Below are positions 35,596 to 48,477 of a stretch of DNA of 64,000 nucleotides, piece by piece; within the stretch, counting starts at the first letter, position 1; each line of letters starts with the position of its first letter. The DNA is taken from the NCBI GenBank assembly GCA_019400425.1, contig JAFREE010000020.1, positions 186,001-250,000 on the forward strand, in the 5' to 3' direction. This stretch comes from Hymenochaete sp. R1 (Eukaryota; Basidiomycota; Agaricomycetes; Hymenochaetales; Hymenochaetaceae). Both the position numbers and the translations under genes were made by a program. The notes under the pieces are model-generated. The model had not been told where the DNA came from. It worked only from the letters and a program-made list of their open reading frames with translations, and did not search any database.

Positions 35596-36950
35596 CGTGA
35601 TGTGCGAAATATAGTTGGACCATGGCTTTTCTGACCAAGGCATTTTGTAAAGAAACCCGCGCACGCTTTCCAACAAAGCGTGCGTCGGGCATTGTTAAAA
35701 ATCGAAGAAAAGAAAGCAGATCCTTTCACATATCTTATCATTATTGTTTTAGCGATCCAACTCGCACAAAAAGCATTTTTCGTTGTCTTGTATCATCATC
35801 TCTCATCATTGTACTCAGAATGTAGTTGTGGGATAAGTGGAGCCGACGGCGGGTTCTCATGCAACAATTCAAACCGTCTCTATCGTTTTTAAACAATCTA
35901 ACATCATCACTCCGTCACTGGATCTCACGCAAAAACAATCTAGCATTGGATAAGATGTCCCAAATTTAGGCTTCTTGATTATCTACATGCGGGGCCCCGA
36001 CAATCCTTTTTCTACGTTGGCTCCGTGATTATGTGAAGCGCTGCCGTGGCGATCCTATCCCTGCGGCCGTATTTGATCCCGCTGTGCTCAAGAGCAGCGT
36101 CCAAGGAAAGCTACAGTTCGTAAGCATCGTTTCAATAATGGAAAAAAAGCCTTTACTATCGATTGAAATTGCCACGCCACTACTTTGCGATGTGAAATTG
36201 TGGAATCCGGGTAAGAGAGGAATTTGTCAGTGGACACGTCCGGTTCGCTCAGACTCTCATCATTTCTCAAATTTTTGATGAACAGAAGTCCCTCCCCGCC
36301 GGGGTCCAAAGTGAAAACAAAAGAATCCAGTCAATCCGAGCGCGACCAAAAGAACATGCTGGCTAGTCCATATTATCACTACCGGGAAACGCAAGACAAA
36401 ACCGTCGGTGGCTACAAGGTTTGAGTCGAATGCACGAGGTTCCGGTGTGTACGACACCCAGGTCGGAAATCCGGTTCTGATCTGATATCGCCTCGTGCGG
36501 AGCCCGTCCAGACAGTCTCGGTTGGGACGATAGGACATCAAATAAAACGTTGGGACCACGAGAATGTGTCTGTTGGGGATGTTAGCTACGTCCGTGTGTG
36601 GAGGAGCATATACGAAGAGTGAGGTCTAGTCTGAATAGGGCCCGGCGCCATCGGGTGAATGGTATGTGCTATTGTTTCAGTCAAGAGGATTTTCTTTGAA
36701 CAAACGGAAGCTAAATAGAAACTGAACGAGTATTGTAATGAAAATGCTCTTGTCTTGAAGAAACGTTCTAATGGACTGATGGATACTAGACAAAATAGAG
36801 AAGATAATATGAGTCGTACGACAGAGTAGTAAGAGCAGCAAGTAAGACGAGGGATGTAGTAAAGTCAAATGTAAATAGAGTAAATAATTTGAATTCGTGG
36901 GAACATTGGGGGCACTACGGGTCGCCTCCCAGTGTGTACTTATAGCTCGC
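35596..36950. other. Intergenic region, aspartokinase to ATP-citrate lyase
   Basis: About 1.35 kb with no recognisable gene. Confidence 0.5.
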
Positions 36951-37051
36951 ATCCTCCATCCATCCAATTTCTCGTCTGCCCTTGGACCTCTCCGTCCTTC
37001 ACCCTTCCCTTTCTCCTCCGCCCATCGTCAAATCTTCTCAGGTCTCCAGCC
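36951..37051 (+). promoter_or_regulatory. CT-rich leader of ATP-citrate lyase
   Basis: About 100 bases of strongly pyrimidine-biased sequence end at the start codon. Such CT tracts near the transcription start are typical of strongly expressed genes in filamentous fungi. The start site itself is not mapped. Confidence 0.4.
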
Positions 37052-40000
37052 ATGTCCGCAAAACGTGAGTGATCGCAGCATCATCCCGAAATCGTATATC
37101 GTATCGAACGAAGACACGCATATACTCACTCTCATTCTCCCACAGCGATTCGGGAATACGATGCGAAGCTTGTTCTCGCCTATTGGTTGTCTCGATCCCC
37201 TTCACTCTCAGGAGGCAAGCCTGATTCAGACCTCGGGACGCCGTTCGTCTACCCGACGCCCAACGTAGCACAGGTCGCGTGGGACGAGGCCACCAACACC
37301 ATCACCGCCGACAGCCAGCTCCCGCAATGGGTCCAATCTACAAAGCTCGTCGCGAAGCCCGACCAGCTCATCAAGCGTCGCGGGAAGGCGGGTCTCCTCG
37401 CTCTCAACAAGTCCTGGCCCGAGGCCAAACAATGGATTGCGGAGCGCGCGGGCAAGCCTGTGCAGGTAAGAAAGAGACTTTTTGATTGATATTCAATTCC
37501 CCAAGCAAGTTTCTTGCTCCATCTTACCCCGTCTCGGCCTCATTTCACCTTCATGGCCTGTTTATCATCTTCCATCTTCATCGCGGCCATCAAGTTTGTA
37601 TTAGCATATATGCGATGAACACGCGCCTTCTCTTCTGCTGTCGGGTAGAGAGAAAGAATGGCAGGGCGGGCGCGTGTTCGGTCTTCCTTCTCGTATCCTG
37701 GATTCGGTGAAAATTTGACACGTGACTAACGCGCTTCCTTGGAATTTGCAATTTAACAGGTAGAGTCGACGACGGGCGTGCTCACCAACTTTATCGTCGA
37801 GCCGTTCCTTCCGCACCCTTCGCATACTGAATTCTACATCTGTATCACTTCCACTCGTGAGGGTGACACAATCCTTTTCACGCACGAAGGTGGTGTCGAC
37901 ATTGGAGATGTCGACGCGAAAGCTCTGAAACTCGATATCCCCGTCGGTGCCCCTTTCCCCCAACGTGCGGCCGTCGCGTCCTCTCTTCTCACCCACGTAA
38001 CGGACGCAAAGAAAAAGGAGACTCTTATCGACTTCATCACCCGCATTTATGCCGTCTATGTCGACCTCCATTTTGCGTATCTTGAAATCAACCCGTTGAT
38101 TGTACTCGATGCTGAGAATGGCAAGGAGCCGATCGTTCAGTTCCTTGACATGGCCGCGAAGCTCGACCAGACTGCCGAGAGCATTTGTGGACCAAAGTGG
38201 GCCATCGCGCGTGATGTCAGCACCGGCCAGACTTCTACCTCCAAGGTCATTGGTGCAGACCGCGGACCTCCCATGGTCTGGCCAGCTCCCTTCGGAAGGC
38301 AATTGACGAAGGAAGAAGCATACATCCAGAAACTCGATGGGTCGACCGGTGCTTCCTTGAAACTGACCGTACTCAACCCTGAAGGTCGCGTTTGGACCAT
38401 GGTTGCTGGTACGTGTTTCTTAGAGGCTTTGTATATTTTTAAATATTGATCAATAATTTTAGGTGGTGGTGCATCTGTCGTCTACTCTGATGCCATTGCT
38501 GCACACGGCTTCGCCCACGAGCTCGCCAACTATGGTGAATACTCCGGCGCTCCCACTGAGGGTCAAACCTACGAATACGCCAAAACCATCATCGACCTCA
38601 TCACGCGTGGTACACCCAAATCTGAGGGGAAGATCCTTATCATCGGTGGCGGTATCGCCAACTTCACCAATGTTGCTGCCACCTTCAAGGGTATCATTCG
38701 TGCCCTGAAGGAATACAAGGCGGGCCTCATCGCTCACAACGTGCGCATCTTCGTTCGCCGCGGTGGTCCGAACTACCAGGAGGGTCTCAAGGCCATGCGA
38801 CTTTTGGGAGAGTCCTTGGGTGTTCCTATCAAGGTCTACGGCCCAGACACTCACATTACTGAGATCGTTCCCATCGCCCTCGGTGTGAAGTCGACCCGTA
38901 AATCTGGCGTTACTACCGCCCATTCCATCCCTCCCTCTGCCCCAGCTTCACCACCACCCGGAAAGGTTGTTGGCGGTGCGCCTCCTGAAGAAGCATCTGT
39001 TGGCGCGATTCACGCTTCCGGCGAACGAACCCAGCCTGATGACCAGATCGTCCACTTTGCTGAGGGGAAAGCGTCATCGCGTCCATGGTTCAAGCCATTC
39101 GATGACAAGACCCGCAGTTTCGTCTACGGTCTTCAACCGCGCGCTATTCAGGGTATGCTCGACTTCGACTACTCGTGTGGCCGCACGACTCCTTCCGTCG
39201 CTGCAATGATCTACCCCTTCGGTGGTCATCACATACAGAAATTCTACTGGGGTACCAAAGAGACACTCTTGCCAGTGTACACGAGCGTCGAGGAAGCTGT
39301 GCAGAAGCACCCCGAGGCTGATGTCGTCGTCAACTTCGCATCCAGTCGTAGTGTGTACAGCAGCACACTTGATATTATGCGCTTCGCGAACCAGGTTAAG
39401 ACGATCGCTATCATCGCCGAGGGCGTTCCGGAGAGGCACGCGCGTGAGATCCTCCATCTAGCCAAGGAGAAGAAGGTTCTAATCATTGGTCCTGCCACTG
39501 TTGGTGGTATCAAGGCCGGCTGCTTCAAGATTGGTAACTCTGGAGGGTGCGTTGTACTTTGAAAATTTTCTATGATGATCAACTTATGATTTGTGCGTAG
39601 TATGATGGATAACATTATCGCGTCCAAACTCTACCGTGCTGGGTCCGTCGGTTACGTTTCTAAGTCCGGTGGTATGTCCAACGAGCTTAACAACATCCTT
39701 TCGCTCGTCACGAACGGCACATACGAGGGTATCGCCATCGGCGGTGACCGTTATCCAGGTTCGACATTCATTGACCATCTGTTGCGTTACGAGGCCGATC
39801 CAGATTGCAAAATGCTTGTTCTTCTCGGTGAGGTTGGCGGTGTCGAGGAGTATCGTGTGATCGAGGCTGTCAAATCCGGCAAGATCCGCAAGCCTATCGT
39901 TGCATGGGCTATCGGTACTTGCGCAAAGATGTTCGCGACGGAAGTGCAGTTTGGACACGCTGGATCAATGGCTAACTCGCAGATGGAGACCGCTGACTCG

Positions 40001-41121
40001 AAGAACGCTGCGATGAAGGCCGCTGGTATCATTGTACCTGATACCTTCGAAGACTTGCCAGACGTTTTGCGCGAAGCGTACGAAACGCTGGTCAGCAAAG
40101 GTGCCATTGTACCAAAGGCGGAACGTGACCCGCCCACGATTCCCATGGACTACAAGTGGGCGCAGGAACTCGGCCTCATTCGCAAGCCTGCTGCTTTCAT
40201 CTCCACCATTTCCGACGAGCGCGGCCAGGAACTCTTGTATGCCGGCATGCGCATTACCGATGTCTTCAAAGAGGAGATCGGTCTTGGTGGTGTCGTCAGT
40301 TTACTCTGGTTCAAGCGCCGATTACCACCGTTCGCTGCGAAGTTCATCGAGATGGTTCTCATGCTTACTGCTGACCACGGTCCCGCTGTATCAGGGTGAA
40401 TATTGTTCTCTTAAAAATACGTTTGACGGTTCCTCAACCAATTTGCCTCCTTCCAGTGCTATGAACACGATCGTTGCTACGCGTGCAGGAAAAGATTTGA
40501 TCTCATCCCTCGCCTCTGGTCTCCTTACGATTGGCTCGCGCTTCGGTGGTGCTCTTGATGAGGCTGCTTCAATGTTTTCCAACGCGCGCGACACGGGTCT
40601 CACGCCCCGTGAGTTCGTAGACGAATCCCGAAAGGCAAACAAACTCAGTAAGTATCGACTGTTTCTCATCTATCAAAACAATTCTCACAAGTGGATCCAC
40701 AGTCAGTGGCATCGGTCACAAGATCAAGAGCGTTAACAACCCTGATCTCCGTGTCGAGCTCGTGAAGGAGTACGTGCTGAAGAATTTCCCGAGTCACTCG
40801 TTACTCGACTACGCGCTCGCTGTCGAGAAGGTAACAACTTCAAAGAAGGACACGCTCATCCTCAACGTTGATGGGTGCATTGCCGTCTGCTTTGTCGACT
40901 TATTGCGCGACAGCGGCGCCTTCACGCGCGAGGAGGCCGACGAATACATCAAGATCGGCACTTTGAACGGTCTCTTCGTCCTCGGCCGTAGCATTGGCTT
41001 CATCGGTCATCACCTCGACCAGAAGCGTCTGCGCGCGCCTCTGTACCGCCACCCTGCCGACGACATCTTCATCAACATGGCTGACGTCGCTCAGCCCCGC
41101 GTATCCGTTAAGCTTGCTTGA
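37052..41121 (+). CDS. ATP-citrate lyase, single fused polypeptide
   Basis: Cytosolic enzyme cleaving citrate with ATP and CoA to acetyl-CoA and oxaloacetate, supplying lipid and sterol synthesis; 1156 residues. Exons: 37052-37064, 37146-37465, 37760-38408, 38463-39546, 39601-40395, 40457-40647, 40703-41121. The N-terminal ATP-grasp half begins [18 protein letters not shown]. The CoA-ligase-type region includes [21 protein letters not shown] Pro/Ala-rich linker of about 50 residues ([14 protein letters not shown] onward) leads to the succinyl-CoA-synthetase-like domain, with the phospho-accepting His808 in [12 protein letters not shown]. The citrate-synthase-like C-terminal domain ([22 protein letters not shown] onward, with DYALAVEK and [16 protein letters not shown]) completes the fold. 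A single polypeptide is the animal and basidiomycete arrangement; ascomycetes use two genes. The first coding exon is only 13 nt. Confidence 0.96.
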
Positions 41122-44100
41122 GCTTGTTGAAGCTACTTACGGATTATGTCCGGGTCGCCAAATGTATTTCCTTGTTGCTGTCTCTACTAGCGTATCTTTC
41201 CCCCTTTTCTCTTTTTGCTCAAAAAGGGACCATTCAAAAGTTTACTTACGACCCATTCAATGTTGTTGACGCTCGATGTTCTCTATTCACTTTCTTTCTC
41301 GTGTTGTATAGACAGACCAGGAATGATAGAAGCGAATTGATTTCCTCATCCTTGAAAAAGTCGATCTGCGTTGAACTTGTCGAGCCAAAAACGTATTGAA
41401 CAATTTGAAGGTTGCGTGAGACTTGTCCACGTGATTGAAACAGGCAACTTGTAATTTGAAGCGCTCAAGCCGGATTTATCATTAATATTTCGTTATTTCT
41501 CTTCCCTATTCCACCATGCCACGACGGTCAGGATCCCCCTTCATTCCCACATAACACAGCCAGCAGTATAGTCAAGCATTCTATCAAACGCAATCATGAA
41601 TAGAAGCCTTGCACACTACTTGTACGACCACTCGTCCGCCGACAAACTTCACCAAATCCGAGTTAGCTGTGTACAATCAAACCGCATGGGGCTTCGGACA
41701 ACCTACTGTTCATTAGACAGGCACAAAACCGGCAATGTCTCTTCTTGTGTCCGTAGACCTGTGGTAACTCTATACCTTATTGCTTATCGACAGGTCATTC
41801 ATAATGGTCTATTGCTTCTTTGGTGTACTGCGGCGTGTATCGTTGGAACTGAGGGTTGGGCGCTTGGGTTTAGGCTCGGGCGATAAGCTGGATGGCTTCC
41901 CTACACATATAAAAATGTGGCGAGTGAGAATGTTGGTGGTTATGCTATGTCGGTGGTGTTTCAAATCCCAGCAGTTCGGAAGATTGACCGAGGGAGATCA
42001 GGCGGGTGCGCTCCGTAAGGAAGTTCCGCTGTATTTTCGTCTTTTTTTCCGCTTGAGGTTTTTGCTTTGGCCTCCAGCCCCTTCTTTGCCTGATTTCAGG
42101 ACGCCCAACAGAAAGTATAGATTATGACTGGCCATCTTGACAAAGGGACTCGGTAAATACTCTACAATGCCTAAAGAGGAATTTGCAACGCGATGTGCCA
42201 CAAAGGACAATCCAATGCCGGAGCCAGGCTACCGCTACTTTCATAGCATCTATCGGAAAAGCCTACAATGTCTCATTACTATGGATACCCACTTCCGCTA
42301 AGTACCTCCGTGGCTACATGTCCCCGTACAACAAACATTATGTCTAACATTAATTATTTTTGTTCGCGCTTCATCTCCGGCTCAGCTCGTCTACTCCGCC
42401 GTCTCATCTCCCCGAATCGGAATGGGAAAGGACCTGCTTGAATGTTAGTGGAAGAAGAACAATGGTGCCACAACGTCAAACATTTCTGGGAAAAGAACCT
42501 CGGATATTAGGCTAATCGTCTCCTTGGCTGTCAGCGATCCGGATCGGGCGTTAAAGCCTATGTTTGCCTGGATTCCGAGAACGAAGGCGGCGTTTCAGCT
42601 CTACGAATTAAGGCATCTAGCTACGAAACTCGTGCTACTCTCGGAATAATGAGGAAGGTTGAGCAAATTTGAGAGCAGATGTCGCCATTGTCTATGGTTT
42701 TCGGATTTGTCTGAACAGCTTGACCCTTGGACTAGCGCTACGTTGTACCGAAGGACAGGGCAAAAATCAAAACAAGAAGTCGAGAATCTTCTGCCTCAAA
42801 AGCGAGATATTTGCCATTCGGATCCATAATCTAACAGGTACGGCTTGCAGCGCTGACACTGCTACCGCGGGGGCTGGGTTGTGATAGTTGTAATCGGGAA
42901 TCCCAGAGGCCCTTTCGGAGTAGAGGCATAGGCGCATGATCGCAAATCACTCGGCCTGTGCAATCGATACTTCCGTTCATTGTCTCCCAGTATACTAACC
43001 ACGTGTCCCGGTGAGCTGCCACAGGCGTTCGCACTGTCTGGAACTGATCTCGATATGTGATCCGATTGATAAAGACAGGTGGGTGGGCCCGACGTGTGCT
43101 CGAAGCTCTCGAAGCTCGAAGCGGATGTTGATTGGTATGGATTGCTCCTCAGTTGACGATGACGATAAGTGGACTCGGACTTTTGGTCCGTTGATTACAT
43201 TCATGTGGTCGAGAACTTGTATCTCGGTCGCAAGACCATTGTCATCATGCTTTACGCTTCGCGGACGCTGGCTATCATTGTGCGCAGAACCGAGTAAATT
43301 GCGGATAAGAATGTATTTTACTCGGTCAATTCAGGCTATCATTCCCCACTTCTTTGCAACAGATTTCTTTCGGCTCTCTATGTAGGAAGTCTTCCATGTC
43401 CAGGAAGGATATATTTGATGAGCATTAATGTTGGGGCCTCATTTTTAGAGCGACAAAGGTAGAGTGAAGTTTTCTATAGCTTTTTGGATCATTGACTCTG
43501 GATGGGATCATTTGGGCGCTCCGAGGGTTTGAGAAACCCGCTCAATATCGAGGGAAGATCTCTAGTCAGATTAGAGGTACCATACTGGATGATGTATTCG
43601 TCGTGTACTCTAATAAAGACGTGGGTCCCTAGCGAATTGCAATTTAGCTTCGAATTCGTGGTTAAGGTGTGTATCTCCTGCTGATGAAGGGGTCAAAGAA
43701 GGGGTACGCAGATTCGTCGGCCTAAATTTTTACCTCGTTGATGGCTCAGGCTCCCTATCGTATATTTCTTGATGACTCCCGATGGTTTCGAGCACGATGA
43801 AACTGATGCAGTAAGGGAATGAAGCCCTTGACGCTGAGCTTGGCAAGAGCGTGGCTTCAACCTTGTTTTTTTTTCGCCTAAAATAGTAACAGGCAGGCGA
43901 GCTGGACATCTCTACCGCGAAGTCTTCGTCGTTCTTCGAGTTCTCATTATTAACTCTATCTTCAGCTCGTATTCAGCGTCAATCGGCAACTCCTACTTTG
44001 CCTCAGCAGCTGCAGAACAAGAATACGATGACGTTGAAAATCCTATACACATTATCAAGGGACCTTGTGACCGTTCATGTCCGTACATGGAACCTACCGC

Positions 44101-45162
44101 CAATATTCCCTTTGATTCCGGCCCTTTTCACAAGACCATCATACCCATCAGTTTGCGCCGTCTTTGCTGCGATCCGACTTGACGGCGGTCTCAGGTCTTC
44201 AAATCGCCTTAGCTGCACGGTGCACCCTATCTGTATACCGTGTCGCATCTGGACGACTCCATCGATGGGGCGTGGTTGGCCTGCCGTAACTTTGTAAACC
44301 GACCCGAATCTTGGTAGGGTGGAAAAGTTCCGTAGAGACTCTGAGTTTGAGTGGTACGTTTCCGTTCTTTCGAGTCTCGTGAAACGATGCGATCAATGGG
44401 GGCCCGTTAAATGATGATGGCACTTTCTGCTGAGAAACGATCATTTGCGTCTGTCAGACCCTGTCGACGTTTATTCGTTTGTTTGGCAGAGCAGAGAAGC
44501 AGGCCGTGGGCCGTGGCGCGAAAGTTGGCTCCCAAGGACAGTGCCTGCGTGATGCAGCTTGAGTACCAGAATAGATGAAAGAAGTTGTTCTTTGCGACCC
44601 CCTCCATTGATCATTTTCTCTTATGTTTCCAGCGGCTGTCGTTCTTTAACGTCTGATAAACCTGTGTCTTCTTCATCTCCAAGCAGCCGTTGGTCTTCTT
44701 GCTTTGTCTCAGCCATTCGGGTCATCCGGCGAGTGAAAGTGGGTTTGCTACCTCGTGCAACACCAAGGCTTGTTTGCGACATCATCACTTTCTCCTCGAC
44801 TACGCGCTTCATTTTTTCGTGCTACTTGCAACATTGCTGTTGCCTCGTGGAGCATCGTTCTTTGGTAGCGTTGCTCTGCACTGCTTTCCAGACTGTAGTT
44901 TTCCGTTCAAAAGGACGCGAATAGCTAGCCGAGTCGGATTCAAGAGCCATAGGTTTGCTTGTCGGAGGCGAGCGCTTCAAGGTTGCCACAAACATAGCTC
45001 GCGGTGCACCTTCGTCGATAAGTTTCAAGCATCCGCGCGACAATACCCCATTCAACTGCTTCTTTGTACTGTATTCCTTCATAATAACCTCGACCTGTCA
45101 GGACCACGTTCTTTTCGCGCCTCTTATTGGACCTCACATCTAATCTCCCCCTGGATCTCGAT
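41122..45162. other. Four-kilobase region without an intact gene
   Basis: No complete gene was recognised. Frames are short and broken on both strands. One minus-strand stretch at about 42.9-43.35 kb looks like a decayed F-box/leucine-rich-type protein and is listed separately. The right end should hold the promoter of the gene starting at 45163. Confidence 0.45.
42998..43344 (-). pseudogene. Possible F-box/LRR-like gene remnant
   Basis: Read on the minus strand, one open stretch contains VKYILIRNLL, then VLDHMNVINGPKVRVHLS and RFELRELRAHVG. This resembles the LRR-like middle part of the F-box proteins that are greatly expanded in agaricomycetes (the pattern '..FLDHL..P..TRVHL'). A stop lies directly upstream in frame, another follows soon after, and I find no F-box start or full-length frame. 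The boundaries are approximate and the similarity is from memory of the family pattern. Confidence 0.25.
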
Positions 45163-46569
45163 ATGTCGCATCTTAATCCACTACAACTCGCGGACCCGTG
45201 GTGCGAAACTCGCTCAGAGCTCGCCTATCCGTCTTTCGCCTCCCGAAAGGGTTCCGATCTCGATTCGCAACATTCGCCGGAACGTATTGAGCAGGTGTGC
45301 CACACATTGTAACTTTTGACTATTTTGCCCACTGACGCAATAACGACCCAGCGACCCGCCCGAAATGGGTTTCTCCGTTCTATGAACTCATTTGAACTTC
45401 ACACGCTTTCAAGAAGTCCGGCGTCTACCCTAAGCGAGGCGATGGGCACAGCCTCCCCAGCCCTACGAGCGAAAGGCCCATCGGAGCAGTCTTCCAAATC
45501 ATCTCCATCTAGTGATTCTTCGAATCAGTCAAATCAGCTCCGAGACCTGCAGATGCCATGGGACATGGGGATATCGGGTTCTAGCGTTTCAAATATTTCT
45601 TCTTCTTTGAACTCCCATGCTTTATTATCTCCCGGGGACGCACATAATTCTCTCCTCCCTCTTGAGAGCTTAGACGTCAACTCAGGCCTTCACTCCCCTT
45701 ACACGCCGTGCACCTCACTCACAGAATTGTCGGACCAGTCGCATTCAAGCATCATGTCCTCATCGTATGGTGCTGAACGCTACTACCAACAACAACGCCC
45801 TTCATCGTCGGCACCAGTGCAGTCCTCTCCCGTCATGCTATCACAAGCGCACCCATCTTCGGCACCATACAACGTCGGCAACTTTCCCCCTCCGAGCATG
45901 GGCATGTCGATGCACGGTACACCATCCCCACCAACGGCTTTCACTGCGCACCCAGACGACCCGGAGAGGATGCGACGAATAATCCGTGACCTTCAGGGAC
46001 AAAACCGAGAACTATATGCTCGCGTTGAGCAGCTACAGAGTGAGGTTGCAGCGTCTAGATTTGCCCAGGCGAATGGAATGACTTCGCCAACAGACACTAT
46101 AGTGAGCTCGCATTACCTTGGAGCCTCTGCTACGTACCCCGGACAAACTCCCACGTCACCTCAGATGGAAGCGTCTTGGCACAGGCGTACGGAGGCTCGC
46201 GTTCGCAAGTTCTGCTCCCCGAACCGTGCTGGAAATGCTCTATGTGCTTGGCATGACACCCGCCGCGAACGTCGTGCATATCCTCCTCGCATGGCGCCTC
46301 CCGGCACACTCAATTGTGGCTGCACCGTTTCGGAGGCGCTGTTTGAAGAGAGCCTTTCCCGACATGGGGTCGGCAGTTACCTGCCGGGCGAATGCGTTCG
46401 AATGGACCCTGCGCTACGAAACCCTCTTCTCCGCTTGCTCGAGGAACGCTATGGATACCGGGATGGCGATTTCGAGCGTAACCCCGAGACGGGTGGTTGG
46501 CTCGACGGCGAAAATCACGAACGCTGGGAGGCAGAACTGCAGCGCGGGGCCAATGGACGACATCGCTGA
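45163..46569 (+). CDS. Uncharacterised protein with coiled coil and conserved-looking C-terminal domain
   Basis: Protein of 449 residues in two exons (45163-45294, 45352-46569) joined in phase 0. I do not recognise a named family. Residues 1-240 are Ser/Pro-rich and probably disordered. About 246-285 forms a charged heptad-like helix (DDPERMRRIIRDLQGQNREL). From about 334 to 435 there is a compact region with PNRAGNALCAWHDTRRER, a CGC motif and GECVRMDPALRNPLLRLLEE. It has a mix of Cys, His, Trp and Arg that suggests a folded, possibly metal-binding domain. The order of low-complexity arm, coiled coil and C-terminal domain suggests a regulatory or scaffold role, but that is inference. The exon-1 start is the first ATG giving a clean donor in frame. 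Confidence 0.65.
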
Positions 46570-48395
46570 TTATCGACATGAATGGCGTTGTCTGTCTCTC
46601 AATGACACTGCTGGTACTCATCAGCTCCTGACCGAGCGGAGGACCCAAATTTGACGCCACGCGACGAATGCCTCAACTGGGCGAGCCGTGCGACCGCCGA
46701 GTTAGAAGCTTATTCGGAGATCCAGCCGGCTGCCTCCCATCTGAAATCCAATCTCGACCACTTGTTCGAAATTTCCTGTCTCCCATCAGAGCCCTTCGTT
46801 CTCATGTTTTGTTTTCTTTCATTCCCCGGAACCTGTATGTCTGTATTTATTCTAGTAGATATACTTTTCCTTACAACATATCATTATTATTTCGTTCTTT
46901 TCGCCCCTTTGTTGATTGCCCTAGCTTACACATCACTCATGCTATCCTACCTATCCACTCATGTCGTTCATCCTCGCCCGCTTTGTTGTAATCCTTCCAT
47001 TTCCCCTCATCTCTCGCCCTCTCTGCTTTGTACGTGCTTTCAAGAATCCTTCACCCGCCGTATCTTCACTTCGTAACATGTACATAGTCATTTCACTTAT
47101 AATCGAGCGGTTGACTTCACACATCATTTTCAGATGATCAAGGCGGGTACAGGGTGTCGCCGCCCATGCTAAAATTGAGAAGTTCTCTCTTCATCGAATT
47201 TACACTCCGAAGATGTTGGAAAAGAGAGGGTCCAAGGGGTCCATGAAATGAAAACTGATGTCAAACGGCTATTCTCGGGCCGCCAGTCAAATTCCAAAGC
47301 GAACCCTTTCGTGGCGCCGCGAGTTCTAGAGGGAAGTTTGTATTATTTGAATCGTGTCCGCTTCAAAAAATGACAGAGGAACCGGCAGGCGTGAGATGGC
47401 GAATATGGGCAGGCTTCTGGACTATTGCGTAAATCTGATGAAATGGCGACAAACGGAAGCAAGATTTGACATCCTTCCTCGAGTAAACTGCACAATTGTG
47501 GCTTGGTACTCATCATCCGCCATTAACATGCATTTACAATGCCTTTGAGGTTCTTTTCTATTGGCTTTCCTCGTCTAGCCCTTCGCATATTGGTGCCGCT
47601 ATCTAGCCACCATGTCGAGCAGCGACATCAAAGTCCGCGTCGGAGTGTCCTGCTATAGCCCACCACGGCTTTCCTGACGGGTTGGGGATGCTCGCTCTAG
47701 AAGACACGTAAAAGCGATTAGGTATGTTGAAGCACATGTGGCACGTCGTCGGAATTAGATGTGCAAGACGATGGCGGAGCGACCGGATCCATCGTCACGG
47801 TAGCGAATGCAATCCATTTAAGCGGTAAGGCAAGTTTAAAGCCCCAGTAAGAGTTTAGAGTTTAGGATGAGAACGAGATCCCTCCGAGAAAGAGAAAAAA
47901 CGACTCACAAGGCCTTGGAATCTGGCATCACGACTTCTCCGGACGAAGTATCAGAAAGTACGGCGCGCGTTATCTCAACTGCAGCTGAGTTAGGACACCT
48001 AGAAAGAAGAGATTGATTGACTATCAGTTCAAGCCTCACTTACTTACGCACGATACACGGGCGAAGTGCACGCACAATCTGAATATGCGGGGCACTGGGA
48101 AACAATGTATCTCTGGCTTTCCTTGATTGGCCTGAACTTCGCAGGCATGTTGCATGATCTCCAGAAGCTTGCACTCAGGGTGTTCCGCTGCGCGCCCGGC
48201 GTACATAACCGCGCCTTGTCCTCCCCCATCGGTCCCTGTGTTTTTCATAGGTGAAAGGACTAGAAACGTACACTTTTTCGTGCGATCAAGGTGGAGGATT
48301 GGGCATAAGCTGGGCTGGCGGCGTGAGAAGAAGGACACGAGTCCGGCACGTGTGCATAAGAAAACTGATTTCCATCGTCCCCAGCTGGTCGATAT
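46570..48395. other. Intergenic region before adenosylhomocysteinase
   Basis: About 1.8 kb. The first part is likely the 3' untranslated region of the preceding gene. No other gene was recognised. Confidence 0.45.
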
Positions 48396-48477
48396 CCTCC
48401 CCAACCTCCCTCTCTCTCCTACCTTCATCTTCTCTCACTCTTTCATTCTCATTTTTTCCTCTTCTTGATCATCAAAA
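48396..48477 (+). promoter_or_regulatory. CT-rich leader of adenosylhomocysteinase
   Basis: A strongly pyrimidine-biased tract ends with an A-rich start context (TCAAAAATG) at 48478, as is usual for highly expressed fungal housekeeping genes. Confidence 0.45.

Noticed and set aside
47354..47548. Short plus-strand frame in the 46.6-48.4 kb intergenic region
   Set aside because: It is short and without motif; nothing supports expression.
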